The position numbers and the translations under genes are program-made. A DNA stretch of 64,000 bases from Caenorhabditis remanei (lineage: Eukaryota; Nematoda; Chromadorea; Rhabditida; Rhabditidae): contig NC_071332.1 in assembly GCF_010183535.1 (NCBI RefSeq), positions 5,394,001 through 5,458,000 of the forward strand. The letters are read 5' to 3'. Shown here piece by piece: positions 20,844 through 31,858 of this stretch; position 1 is the stretch's first letter; each line of letters opens with the position of its first letter. The notes beneath the pieces were generated by a model. It saw only the letters and a program-made list of their open reading frames with translations, ran no database searches and was not told the DNA's origin.

Positions 20844-22143
20844 ATGTGCTTGTTCAGGTAATTTTTTGCGAAATTTTAAAGTTGGTTTTTCAAAACTACA
20901 GTACTCCTCATTACTGGTCCTCAAAACTCTTACTCTCCAGATCACCCATTTTCCAACTGTTGGCAACATTCTGCTTTGTGAACGGTGCTCCAATTCTACC
21001 CAACGTTCAAACTGGATATGTACCCATATTTGGAAGTGAGTTTCTACAGTACTGTGTAAAAAGATACGACTTGTAGCCGTTTTCAGTTCAAATTGTCAAA
21101 CTTTGAGAGTGTGTCATGGTAATTCTGATTGTCACACTCAGTAGGTTTTTAATGAATCATACAGATCAAAAGTAGAGCTTCATATTTGTAGTTGACAATT
21201 ATTTTGTACGAGCTCACTCTAGTAAGTTACATATTGACAAAGTAACCACTTTCAGTGCAAAATAGTGCGATTTTTGAGCTCTCGTCTTAAAATGACCATA
21301 ACCCTTTAAAGAGTGCCCGTACAAAAAACTTTAATTACAAAAATGAAGTTCTCCTTTTAATCTGTATGATTCATTAAAAACCTACTGAGTGCGACAATCA
21401 AAATTACTATGACACACTTTCAAAGTTGGACAATGTACCCCTGAAAACGGCTAACAATAAAATTCGTATCTTTTTGCACAGTACTGTATTTTTCCCCTGA
21501 CAACCATTTGACTCGAACTTCTTAGATCGAGTAACCCTGGAACCCATCACCTTCACCTTCACAACTCCGCCTCCGAAATCACATAACGGGCTGAGAAACT
21601 TCCCCACGTTGAGACCATTCTCCTCGTCTGAATTTTTGAATGCTCTCCCAGGACCGCCGATTCAGAACAATTATCCACAGAATAATCATATCCAAGGTTA
21701 GCAATAATCGAGCGAGAATTTTATTTAGTCTTATGTAATTTCAGAATTCACGTATGAAGTACAGATGCCAACTCATCCCAGACCATTCGTAGCGGCCACC
21801 CCAGTGTATAGTCAAGCACATATTTATGTATGTTTTGAATCCTCCACTTTTGATGTTTTGATTCTGAATCCTAGACATTTAGAAATCAATGCAAGCATCT
21901 CTTCAACAAGATGTCTACGCCACGTACCGCACCATGTGGAAGCAAATGATGGATACTTGGTTGAGGCTACGGAGTCACCTGATGTCAGAGGGAGTCGAGG
22001 CAGACTGGCACGTCTTCTGGCAGAAATTCACTGGAACCGTTGAACCATACATGACAACAATTAGCAATCAAGTTGGCAAGTTTCTCAATGTCTTCTTGAA
22101 ACATCAACACGAGAAAGAAGTGAAAGAATCGACATGGGGGTGA
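20844..22143 (+). CDS. Secreted protein of unknown function
   Basis: Five exons: a 14-nt first exon 20844-20857, then 20941-21035, 21526-21696, 21745-21827 and 21884-22143. Phases agree throughout and give about 207 aa. The first two exons together encode a signal peptide (MCLFRSPIFQLLATFCFVNG|A). The mature part is Pro-rich, then the last exon is an amphipathic helical segment with several Trp residues (TMWKQMMDTWLRLRSHLM, WHVFWQKF). I recognise no family. Intron 2 carries an inverted-repeat element. The tiny first exon is the least certain part. Confidence 0.7.
21050..21487. repeat. Inverted-repeat element in intron 2
   Basis: Palindrome with ends CAGTACTGTGTAAAAAGATA and its inverse TATCTTTTTGCACAGTACTG. 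The inner arms share TTTGTAGTTGACAATTATTT. Same family as the 16.0 and 24.1 kb copies. Confidence 0.85.
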
Positions 22144-22302
22144 TAATTGTAGCGTGAACTTCTTGACGATTGTAGACGTGTAAATTATTGATTCTATGCA
22201 ACTGAATAAACTGTATTTATTTTACTCCTATTTTTATTCCAATATTTCCAAAAATCAAAACTATTTTCAAAAGAGATTAATAGATTTTGATAGAATCAAC
22301 AA

Positions 22303-23494
22303 ATGTCAACGTCAACGTTAGAAAGAACTCCGTCGGATGATAGTCTGTTTTTGGCTGGTGAGTAGTTGAAAGTTCCAACTTGGAACTCTCATATCGAAGA
22401 GTTCACCACAACTATTTTTCAGCTTTAAGAGAACCCCACACCGAAATCATCGAAAAACCTTTCACCGGTTTTTACGACAAATTCAATTTCACCGTTTCTG
22501 TGCTTGCATTGCTCACTTTTGGTGCGATAGGTGCATATTTCTTTCACGGATTTCCATTAATTCCTCAACATATTTTTCAGTAAACCTCTTATCCATATTT
22601 CCCTGTTATCCCACAAGTCTCATCGGCACGATTGGGACAGTGGCATTCTCCATATGGTATAATCTTCACGGGAGAAAGATGACAAGAAATGAGGTAATGT
22701 TGTTTTCGTTGCGTGTTTTTGTTTTTGAAATAACTTTTCTAGAAATCCGATCAGAACGTCATTAGAACCTTTGTGACGGATATAACCGTTTGAAGATAGG
22801 GTCAATAAATTTTAATCTAGGTTTATCTAGTGACGAACGAAAGGGTTTGGATCAAACCAAAATCTGTATCAGAATGAACCCGTGATATACCGTAATACCT
22901 CTGATAGAGGTGCTCCCAGCGAAGCTTATTTAACACGGTATATTTTTTTTCTCAAAGCAGATATCAAAAAGTTATCAACAGACAAAACATAGCTGAATAC
23001 TTATAAAATATTTCTTCAGTTGGAAAACATTTGATAACTCTTAAGGCATTTGGGATATTGTGCACCAAACTCTTGCTACTGGGGTACCTCTATTAGAGGT
23101 TTTACGGTAATATCTTCTTGATTTCAGTTGCTCTTCCTCAACGTGTCCAATATGCTCGAAGTGGAACATACAGAATTCCGTTTCGGACTTCCTGCAAATG
23201 ACGATGACTGCTTGACTCCAGGTGATGGAGAGCAACGTGAGGCACCACAGCCACAAACTCTTTGGGACGCTCTTTTCACGGATGAGAAATCCATGCAAAT
23301 GGAACGATTCTACAAAAAACATTATGGAGGTGTCCATGCAAATGCGACCAAGGCGTTGATGGTGAGGGACTAATAGGTACTATAAACTGTTTGAATGTTT
23401 ACAGGAATACGAAGCGAAGCGATCGAAAAAAGAAGAAAAGTCACAAAAGCTCTCCGTAACTTCTACTGCTTTTTCCACTTCTAAATCCCTCTAA
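22303..23494 (+). CDS. Small multi-span membrane protein, unknown
   Basis: Five exons (22303-22357, 22423-22530, 22581-22693, 23128-23361, 23404-23494) join in frame to about 199 aa. The N terminus is Ser/Thr-rich. Two hydrophobic segments follow (FTVSVLALLTFGAIVNLLSI and YPTSLIGTIGTVAFSIWY), then a charged cytosolic-type domain (LEVEHTEFRFGLPANDDD, MQMERFYKKHYGGVH) and a Lys-rich tail. There is no signal peptide. It lies head-to-tail with the preceding gene, stop to start 159 bp, which is compatible with an operon but not proof. AATAAA is at about 23510. Function unknown. Confidence 0.75.
22888..23109. mobile_element. TA-flanked MITE in intron 3
   Basis: A ~222-bp element begins TACCGTAATACCTCTGATAG and ends with the near-exact inverse CTATTAGAGGTTTTACGGTA. 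Terminal TA suggests a Tc1/mariner-type target. No coding capacity. Confidence 0.8.
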
Positions 23495-24119
23495 TACAAA
23501 AAAATGGCAATAAATATTTGTAAAACTTTACTTCTTTAATCCTTGTTCTATCTACAAGGCGTTTTTTCTTCCTCTCGGAGAAGAGAAGAGCTGGTGATTA
23601 GTATTCGGAGGGGGGCTCACTGCAAATACAAACACACGAATACACATGACGAATTTAATGGTTTCTTGAGAAGGCCTCCTGCTACTACTCATCTTCTCCT
23701 TCATCTTAAACTTTTAATTTTACCATTGATCCCTTTTCTCGTTTCGTTTTTGGGGGTGATGAATGTTTGCACGTAATACTTCGTGTTCTTTAAATGGTAG
23801 CTTTTGTGTAAGATAGTACAGTTGTTGGGGTTGTCGGATTATCCTGATGTTTTGCATCTTTCTTAAAAATTGAATACGGCCGTACTATTCCTGATGTACT
23901 CAGCTTGTGGTGAGCTAAAGTCATGCCTCAGCAGGGTCAAACCATGAAAGCTACAGTAGCCCAGTTTAAAGGCGTATACCGTAAAGTCGAGGAGAGACCA
24001 AACTTAGGCATGATTATACTTTTCTGAAAGCCCTTAGAACGGTGATTTTAGAACTATACGTTTCAGAAGATTTGAGTGACAAATAAGAGAGTTACAGCAG
24101 TTTCAGTCTAGAGGAAACC

Positions 24120-24515
24120 AGGCAATGGTATTTTCAGTTGAAAATGTCCGATTTCAAGAAGGTGTCATGGTATAACTAATTTTCCCATTAAAGTGAATTT
24201 TTCATAAATCATAAAGATCAATTGTAGAATTCCATTTTTGTAGTTGACAACTTTTCTACACGGGCAGTCACTAGTAAGTTACATCTCGACAAAATAATTG
24301 CTCAGCAAATAGTGTGATTTTTAGGTTATCACCTAAAATGACTATAACTTACCATGAATGTACAGAACAAAAAAGTTGTCAACTACAAAAATGGAGCTCT
24401 ATTATTGATCGTTATGATTTGGAAATAGTTAACTTTCTGTGACAATCAGTGATACCATGACACACTCTTGTAAACTGAAATGCCAAAATTGTATTTCTAA
24501 ATGGATGGTACTGTA
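24120..24515. repeat. Inverted-repeat element, intergenic
   Basis: Arms share ATTTTTGTAGTTGACAACTT and its inverse AAGTTGTCAACTACAAAAAT, with CAAGAAGGTGTCATGGTATA mirrored by GATACCATGACACACTCTTG. Same family as the intronic copies. Confidence 0.8.
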
Positions 24516-25513
24516 TCACCCCAAAGTCTGAATTAACTTTGAAGAAACCTGCAAAACTCACGTTCCCATTAGTTTTAGTTTAGAAATGTATCCATACCTC
24601 AAACCTCTCTCTCTCTCAATTACTTGCCCATGCCAATTGTGTTCATTTCCTGTCTTCTAGCGCTGCCCTTTCTTTGACCATAAAAACAAACCCAGAAATC
24701 TAACTCAGATTTTAGTTCTTTTTTTTTCATGATTCATCAGAATGTATTCTCCATTTTCTTTGAGATTTGTACTCCACTCCTCCTATGCCTCTCCTCAAAT
24801 TTCTCTGTTTTACTACTTTCCTCTTCTTGTCGCCGAATAATTTAATTCCGGAAGAAGACGACGGCGAAAAAAGAAGGAAAATTTAACAGAACACATCAAC
24901 AATCTTCCTGAACGTCCACTTTTTCAAAATTCCATTCATTTGTCTGGTTATTATTATTTATTCTCTTCTTTTCACTCATTTCCCTTTCTCCAAAACTCAT
25001 TTTCAACCTTTAAGTTCCATTAACCTCTGAAAATATTTTGAATGAAAAAAAATGAAGGAGACCGCCCGAAATCTCAAAAACTCAAACTCGTAGTACGTGA
25101 TTTCCTTGGAAAGTGGTTCGAAAACTGCCACAGGGCATTCTGTTGAGCCCAACGCAATCCGGTCAGGGAAAGAATTGGAGGAAATTATTGTCCAGGCGGG
25201 GGCTGCAGTTGGATTCTCTAATATTCACATTCTTCTCCAGCTTCCTTTTTTTGTTTTTCCTTTTTATGACTTTTATAATTTGACTCTTAGGTCTTTTATT
25301 GCAGGGAGAGAGAATGAAAAACTTCCGTGTTACCCATTTTGAAAAAATTAAGTCTTCTGTGAGTGAGAAACAAAATAATCCGCTGGTTTAAGCTAGGCAA
25401 TTGTTTCAATTTGAAAGTTGTGAGCTTTTCCTTGACTATTCTATTTCAAGACAGCTTCTTTTAATTGATGATTAGTAAAAACCAGATTTTCGTAGAGCAC
25501 GATGTCCTACAGT

Positions 25514-25935
25514 ACCGTGCCATGAGATATTCAATTTCAATATTTTCAATTGAAAATGTCCAACTTTAAAAGTGTGCCAAGGTATTACTGATTGTCCCAC
25601 AAAGTTGATTTTGTTTTATTCATACAGATCAAAAGTATAACTCCATTTTTGTAGTGGACACCATTTTTGTAGATTCACTCCCTAAAGAGTTACAGTCATT
25701 TTAGGTGAGCAGCTCAAAAATCGCAATATTTTGCAGAGAAATTACTTTGTCGATATATAACTTACTATGGACTGTTATTGCAGAAAAGTTGTCAACTAAA
25801 AAAATGAAGCTCTGCTTTTGATCTATATGATCCATAAAAAGAAAACTTAGGGGAACAATCAGTGATACCATGACACACTCTTGAAGTTGGACCTATTTAA
25901 CTTATAAGACCAAACTTTCTACTGTTTTACTGAAT
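25514..25935. repeat. Inverted-repeat element, intergenic
   Basis: Degenerate palindrome. GTCCAACTTTAAAAGTGTGC at the left is mirrored by GACACACTCTTGAAGTTGGAC at the right. Inner arms share CCATTTTTGTAGTGGACACC and GTTGTCAACTAAAAAAATGA. Confidence 0.7.
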
Positions 25936-27028
25936 TCGGTGGCGAACTGATTTAACTTTGCCAGCCATCAGACAACTTGCCCTTTCTTCCATAGCAACTC
26001 AAACTATCTCCCAACTTTCAAAAACTGCTCCAAACACCTCAACTCTCTCTGACTTTGTTCTAGGGAACATTATCCAATTCCAAGTAGAATTAGACCTACA
26101 AAAAACTGAGATTTCATGGAATTCAATTAGATCTGGTCAGTTGGGGGTGGGAGAAATTGCTCATAATCTTGTCAAGTACCTTCAGGTGTACTTGACAATA
26201 ATTGGTTTAGTTTTATAGGAAATTGCCGTTGAATTCAATCAGACTTTGGTAATATTTCAAAATGTACAATCATAAGATCCACTTGAAAGTGTTCAACTTT
26301 TCAACACCTATTCCTGAAATCTCAAAAACCTTTGTAACCTGACTCCACTCAAAGAAAAGAAACTGAGAAAATTGTAACATTTGGTTAGTTTGTTATGAAG
26401 AGAAAGAAGATGAAAAACACTCTCTGTTGATCATTGCTTTTCACTTTTATAGGTGTCTAGGATAGCTGAAAAGTCGAGGCACCCAGCAGTTGGTTTTCCG
26501 ATTTTCAGAGAGCACTTGGAGCTTTGAGAACCTATAAATCATTATTTTATTTCCCCAGTTCTAGATTTTTATTTTAGATCCCCTCTCTTCATAAAAAAAA
26601 GAAAAAAAGTGCTCTGAAAAGATTTCTCAAGATATTCATTTAGGTGGAAACTAATTCAAAAGGTGGCGGCACCCCCGACGGAGATTCTTGATCGTCGGGG
26701 AAAGAGAAAATAAAACATTTTTAAGAGAGATTTATTGCGAATTTCGAATTGTGTTTCGAGGGCAGAATTCGTTGAGCAATGATGTCGGATTTCTCTATTT
26801 CTTTTTTCGGAGGTCACTGATCTGGAAGTGGATCCGTTCAGATCAAAATATAACGTAAAATAAGGAATGACGATGAATCATGATCTTTATGAATCAAACA
26901 ACACAGAGGATCTAGAATAAAGTTTTAAAGATTCATAACTTTTCTACTCAAGAAAGAACATTTTAATTTAGTCAGAAAATAACGGCCGGACCTTGAGAAG
27001 TATGGCCCTTCTGATAAATTCCTATCAT

Positions 27029-27352
27029 AGCTGTCCGGAATCCGGATTCCTTATACCGAAATTCCGAAATTCCTTTTTTTTTGTCATTCAGGTTCCGGGT
27101 TCCGGATTCCGGTTTTTTGAGTTTAAAAGACTATCCTAATACTTCTTTTTCGCATTTTATCCTTAAAAGTAGTTTTAATCTTTATTTATTATTAAAAACA
27201 CTCGAAAAAATGACTTGGTCTTGCAAATTTAGCAAATCATTCGATATTTCGGATTCCGAGTTTTTTCCTCCGGAAATCCGGATTCCGAAAATTTCATTCC
27301 GGTTGTGAATTTCGAATTCCGGAAATCGAAAAATGTCATTCCGCACAACTAT
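27029..27352. mobile_element. TIR element built of CCGGAATCCGG-type repeats
   Basis: The left end ATAGCTGTCCGGAAT is inverted at the right as ATTCCGCACAACTATG. The interior near both ends is made of short degenerate repeats of CCGGATTCCGG/TTCCGG. A relative with GGAAGTC repeats and the same terminal word lies at 62449-62702. Confidence 0.6.
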
Positions 27353-28399
27353 GGTTCCTATACAAGTGAAGTGTCACTACTGAATATTTCCTTTTTTTGA
27401 AACATTTCCTTATATCCCACAAGTGGTTTTCGAGCACTTCGTCGTCTCGATGAATCAGTGAGAGAAATCCAAATTTGGAAACAAATCTGATTAGTTCAAG
27501 TGACATCTTTTCCAAGTAGTCTCTTCTCTTCTGTCGGGGTTTTGAGAATTTTAGAAATAGCCTAAGTAACTAGAATGAGATTTTGGGTCAGGGCAAGGAA
27601 ATGATTCAGAGGTCTGTGAGTATTGCTGTCCCTTCAGTTTCCCTTAAACATTTCGAACTCCCTTTTTTCCATTCCAGCTAAACCATTTTCCCTTTCCCCC
27701 AGTCATCATCATTTTCAGTCTGAAAATTTCAGAGTGTTTTCGTTTTTGTTTCAGACATCCATCTCATTTTCTTCCTCCACATTCCCCACTCACTCTTAAA
27801 ATGACGATGATAATGAGGATCTGAATTCAATTCTAAATGTTTTTCAGCATGAAAATAAGATGGAGATTGAGGCAGAGAGAAAGAAACGGTAGAATTACAA
27901 AACACACATGAGAAGCCCATTAAGACAGCGGGTTGAGGGTTAGTAATCGGATTTTCAAGCATCTCAAACACCCCATTCTCCTCTCTTTTTGTTCTCCTCT
28001 GTTTCTATTGGATTTCCAGCCTTTTCTAGAATCCTCGTGAATGTTTTTGGTAGGCCTCTAATCTAATGAGATTCATTTCTTTTCGAGAAAAGACAAAAGA
28101 CAGAAAACGAACGACAAGAAACCTCAGTTGGAGACCAGTTGGGTATGTGTGGCTGAAATTATAAAGAAATTATGATGACGAAGAGAGGAAGAGAGGTCTC
28201 TGATCTAGAGAATACAAGTAATTACTAAGATTTGTTAGAATAAAAATAGAATTTTAATTCGATTCCGACGAATCCGGAAGATGAGCATACTCTCGAGTAT
28301 TGCTCTTTTGTGTTTTAGTTTTTAGTTCTTTGATTGAAAAGCTTTATTATGCCGGACACTCATTCTTAAGTAAATAAAAATTATTTCAATTAGCCACTG

Positions 28400-29945
28400 A
28401 AAGTGTTAAATCTGAGCTCATACATTTAACTGAAAATTGCCAACTTTGACTACTTGGAACGGGAGTAAGAAGTTTTCGACGATTTTAAATTTTTATACGA
28501 GTGTGTAGACCAGTCCTATAACTCCATTTTTGTAATTGACAACTTTTTGATAGCTATTCACGTTTTTAAGATACGTTCCCACGGCCTCCAGCGAAGGCCC
28601 TCTCGATAAAAAGTGATGCAATCGCGCTCAACGGCATTTTGGCGCGAAGCACAAAAATTTAAATTTAAATATTTTTCAGACAGTGTTTTTTGCTAGAAAA
28701 ATATCGTTTTACGATAGGAAAGAAAGATTTTTATCATAATTCTAGCAGTAAAATCATAACAAATACGTTTCGAATTCAAAATTGCAAAAAATCTGATATT
28801 CGATATAATTTGGAATAAAAAGACGCAGGTCGTTTATTTGTGTAGCGATAAGTGATATTCGTTTGTAAATTTCGTTTAGTTTCGCAGTATTGCGCCTGAT
28901 TCTTAAGTCGGTGTTATCCAAATGTATATTAACTGAGAAATTGTAAGAGAAAAATAAAGAAATCAAATTTTATTATGAAAAAAAGGGAAAAAAGAACGAA
29001 ATGAAGAAGTTGCGGCGCCGAGAGGAGCTGGTTCAAGAGAAAAGTGACCCTTTCTGACTCGTTCCGGTGTGCGAATTGTTTCTGTAAAATGTTCAACCTC
29101 AACTACGACATTAGAATAAAAGGAAAGACACATAAAGGAAAAATGGACCTGTCAGAAAAAAACATGAAGAATCCATCATCATTTGGGCATCTGGTGTCGT
29201 TGATAAGATCGAGGATGCCAGTTGACCGTAGATTTCTCTGGAAAAATGCTTTTTTTTCCCTATATAAAATGTAAAAACAACAAAAAACTATTTATTTAGC
29301 GAAAAATCGAATGTTTGCCTTCGTTTCTCACCTTTTATTACCTCATTAGTCATCGTAGTAGTCGCTATTCCTCGTTGTTTGAGTGAAATGTACTCCTTTC
29401 TGTAAAACTTTGATGTTCTGGCCCGTATATCGAAGAATTTGTAAAATTCATAAACGGAAAGAAGAAAAATAGAAATATTCATCCCATATAAACATTATTT
29501 TAACAAGAAAAGTGAAAAAATTTGCATGAAAACACATAATTCCTTGTTAAAACGACGAGAAAATTAAAAATTGCGGCTGAAAAAAGCTGAAAACGCAAAC
29601 GCGCTCCACTGAAAAATGACGTTTTCCCGCTTTTTTGTTTGAATCGAGAGGGCCTTCGCTGGAGGCCGTGCGTTCCGTCAAAGATAAACACCTGGAATGA
29701 CAGTGAGGAGAGACGCAGAGAAACGAGGATGTCTGTTTCTCTGCGTCTCTCCCTGCAGGTGATTGTCTTTGAAGGCGCATATCTCAGTAGGGTGAATAGC
29801 CATCAAAAAGTTGTCAACTACAAAAATGGAGCTCTAGGACTGGTCTACACACTCATATAAAAATTTAAAACCGTAGAAATATTCTTACCCCCGTTCCAAG
29901 TAGTCAAAGTTGGCTATATTGAATTGAAAATAGGGAATGTTGATA
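28400..29945. repeat. Palindromic element interrupted by a transposon
   Basis: Left arm 28400-28579 and right arm 29671-29945 are two halves of the element that is seen uninterrupted at 31438-31858. Both share CAACTTTGACTACTTGGAAC, GTGTGTAGACCAG and the central hairpin GACGCAGAGAAACGAGG. The 1.09-kb transposon lies between the arms. Confidence 0.85.
28580..29670. mobile_element. 1.09-kb DNA transposon with perfect 28-bp TIRs and 6-bp TSD
   Basis: The ends are CACGGCCTCCAGCGAAGGCC... and the exact inverse, 28 bp perfect (28580-28607 and 29643-29670). The 6-bp CGTTCC occurs immediately outside both ends (28574-28579 and 29671-29676). In the related uninterrupted copy (about 31603) that 6-mer is present once, so it is a target-site duplication. 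The interior is AT-rich with no convincing transposase; the largest frames are 70-76 codons. It is probably a non-autonomous member. I cannot assign a superfamily from a 6-bp duplication. Confidence 0.88.
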
Positions 29946-31437
29946 CTTCAGAGCCCACTATTCAGAGGCCACATACCTAAAAAAAAAGAAATAGTATTAG
30001 TCATCAAAATTGTTGTCTCTGATAAAAGTTAGAGATATAATCACGTGATTTCACATGTTCCTCGTATAAAAACTGTCTTCTCTCTTCTTCTTTCTTGGTA
30101 CAAACCGTTCGCGAATCTTTGAACTTGAACGGTGACGTTGTACATAACATTTTTCAGAAAGTGCTTTCCAACTTTTTCATCTTTTCCTCTTCCCCATCAT
30201 TCCAAACCACAAATTTCTATGATCAACAATCCCCCCATCTCAAGCCCCGCCCTCTTTCATCAAGACAAAAATAAACTGGAAACCTTTGCGGACCACGAAG
30301 CCCGATCCAATTTCATAGTATTCCCCACCTAGACGAACGGGCGGTACGCCGTCTGGATTCAATTGCCTCTTCTTTTCTTTCTCCCCCAACATATCTTCTT
30401 CTTTTCGTTTTGTTTTTGTTTTCAATTCATCTCTGCAAGGTTTTTTCTTAAGGATTGATAGGGTCCCTTCAAACAGAAGATAATCGAATTAGGGGGATAC
30501 ACGAGTAAGAAGTTCCGCCTTTTTCCATTTCTATCCAATACTTCCTTGATCAAGACGTCACCTTCTTGCCCACCCAAGTAGAAATAAAAAACGAACGTTT
30601 TTGGTGGCGCCAGAGAGTTAAATGGATGATGTGTAGAGATATGTTGTCTTCTCTTCTTTCTCTTTTTTTGCTCCATTTCTCCTCGTGAGAATTCTGATGT
30701 GGCATCGAATATGGGTCTGCAATTGACACTGTTCCTCCTGAGACGGCGAAAGCGGGCCCTCCTTTTTTTTGAGTCGTCAGCATAGATGCACTTCGTTTTT
30801 TTCTCTAAATGCTTCGCTTTTTTGTTATTTGGTTTTCGGTTACCCGGTTTTATGGACAAATGTTTAGGCTGTTTAGACAAAAATCAAAAATTCTGTCACC
30901 AAAAATGAAAAATATAAAAGTTGTCACTTCTGAATGTGACATGGCGTCCTACTGACAAGAAAATAATTTTTTTGAATTTTAAAAAACATGGTGGTTACTC
31001 GACAGAGCAAACATCATGAGGAAGTTTATCCTTTCTTAAAAATACAGGTGATTTTTATCAAAAAACATGTTATAATTTTAAAATTTGCAGCCAAATGTTC
31101 GATCAGAGGTTAATTGGTCTAGACCCGGATGTACATTTGTTTATTTTTTGATGGATTTTCTGAGATTTTCTGAGATTTTAGATCTAGAATTCAGCAGTTA
31201 TTTATGTTTTGTCTGCAGATGCTTTGAATTACTAACCAGGGGGAATCTCCGCAGATTATGTGGGTTAGCGGCTTCCGATTACTTTGGAATTGAGTAAAAT
31301 GAAATCTGTCTTTTCTAAAAATATTTACAGTTTCTGATAGTGTTCATTATTGTTTTATTGGTCAATTTCTATTTTTACTCTCTCAACTTTAACTTATAAC
31401 CCTCCAAACGATATTTCTCAAAAAGTGGTTTCATCCA
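29946..31437. other. Intergenic DNA
   Basis: No gene supported. Lys/Arg-rich frames on the minus strand at 30422-30880 arise from pyrimidine-rich plus-strand DNA and lack splice or start context. No further repeats recognised. Confidence 0.45.
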
Positions 31438-31858
31438 GACGGTGCTCATACATTTAGCGCGAAATAGCCAACTTTGACTACTTGGAACGGGGGTAAGAAT
31501 ATTTCGACGGGCTCAAATTTTTATATGAGTGTGTAAACCAGTTCTCGAACTCCATTTTTGTAGTTTACAACTTTTTGATAGCTATTCACGCTTTTGAGAT
31601 ACGTTCCGTCAAAGATAGCCACCTGGAATGGCAGGGAGGAGTGACGCAGAGAAACGAGGGTGTCTGCTTCCCTGCGTCTCTCACTACAGGTGCTTATCTT
31701 TGAAGGCGCATATCTCAGTAGGGTGAATAGCCATCAAAAAGTTGTCAACTACAAAAATGGAGTTCTTGAATTGGTCTACACACTCATATAAAAATTTGAG
31801 CCCGTAGAAAAGTTCTTACTTCCGTTCCAAGTAGTCAAAGTTGGATATTTTGCACTGT
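31438..31858. repeat. Uninterrupted palindromic element with central hairpin
   Basis: About 420 bp. The left arm (AACTTTGACTACTTGGAACG, CTCCATTTTTGTAGTTTACA) is mirrored by the right arm (GTCAACTACAAAAATGGAGT, GTTCCAAGTAGTCAAAGTTG). The centre is a second strong hairpin with GACGCAGAGAAACGAGGGTG and CCCTGCGTCTCTC. It serves as the empty-site reference for the 28580 transposon. Confidence 0.85.

Larger units (their letters stand above)
23495..28398. other. Gene-poor intergenic DNA
   Basis: I see no gene with a coherent start, splice and stop. Two inverted-repeat copies (about 24120-24515 and 25514-25935) and one TIR element (27029-27352) are listed separately. The rest is AT-rich with pyrimidine tracts (for example 24590-24830). 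It may contain long-range regulatory sequence, but nothing specific can be shown. Confidence 0.5.

Noticed and set aside
30422..30880. 152-codon Lys/Arg-rich minus-strand frame
   Set aside because: Low-complexity translation of a T/C-rich plus strand. No splice, start or 3' signals.
31600..31700. Strong hairpin resembling a microRNA precursor
   Set aside because: It is the central hairpin of a repeated palindromic element (also at 29.7 kb and, diverged, at 34.7 kb), not a single-copy miRNA-like locus.
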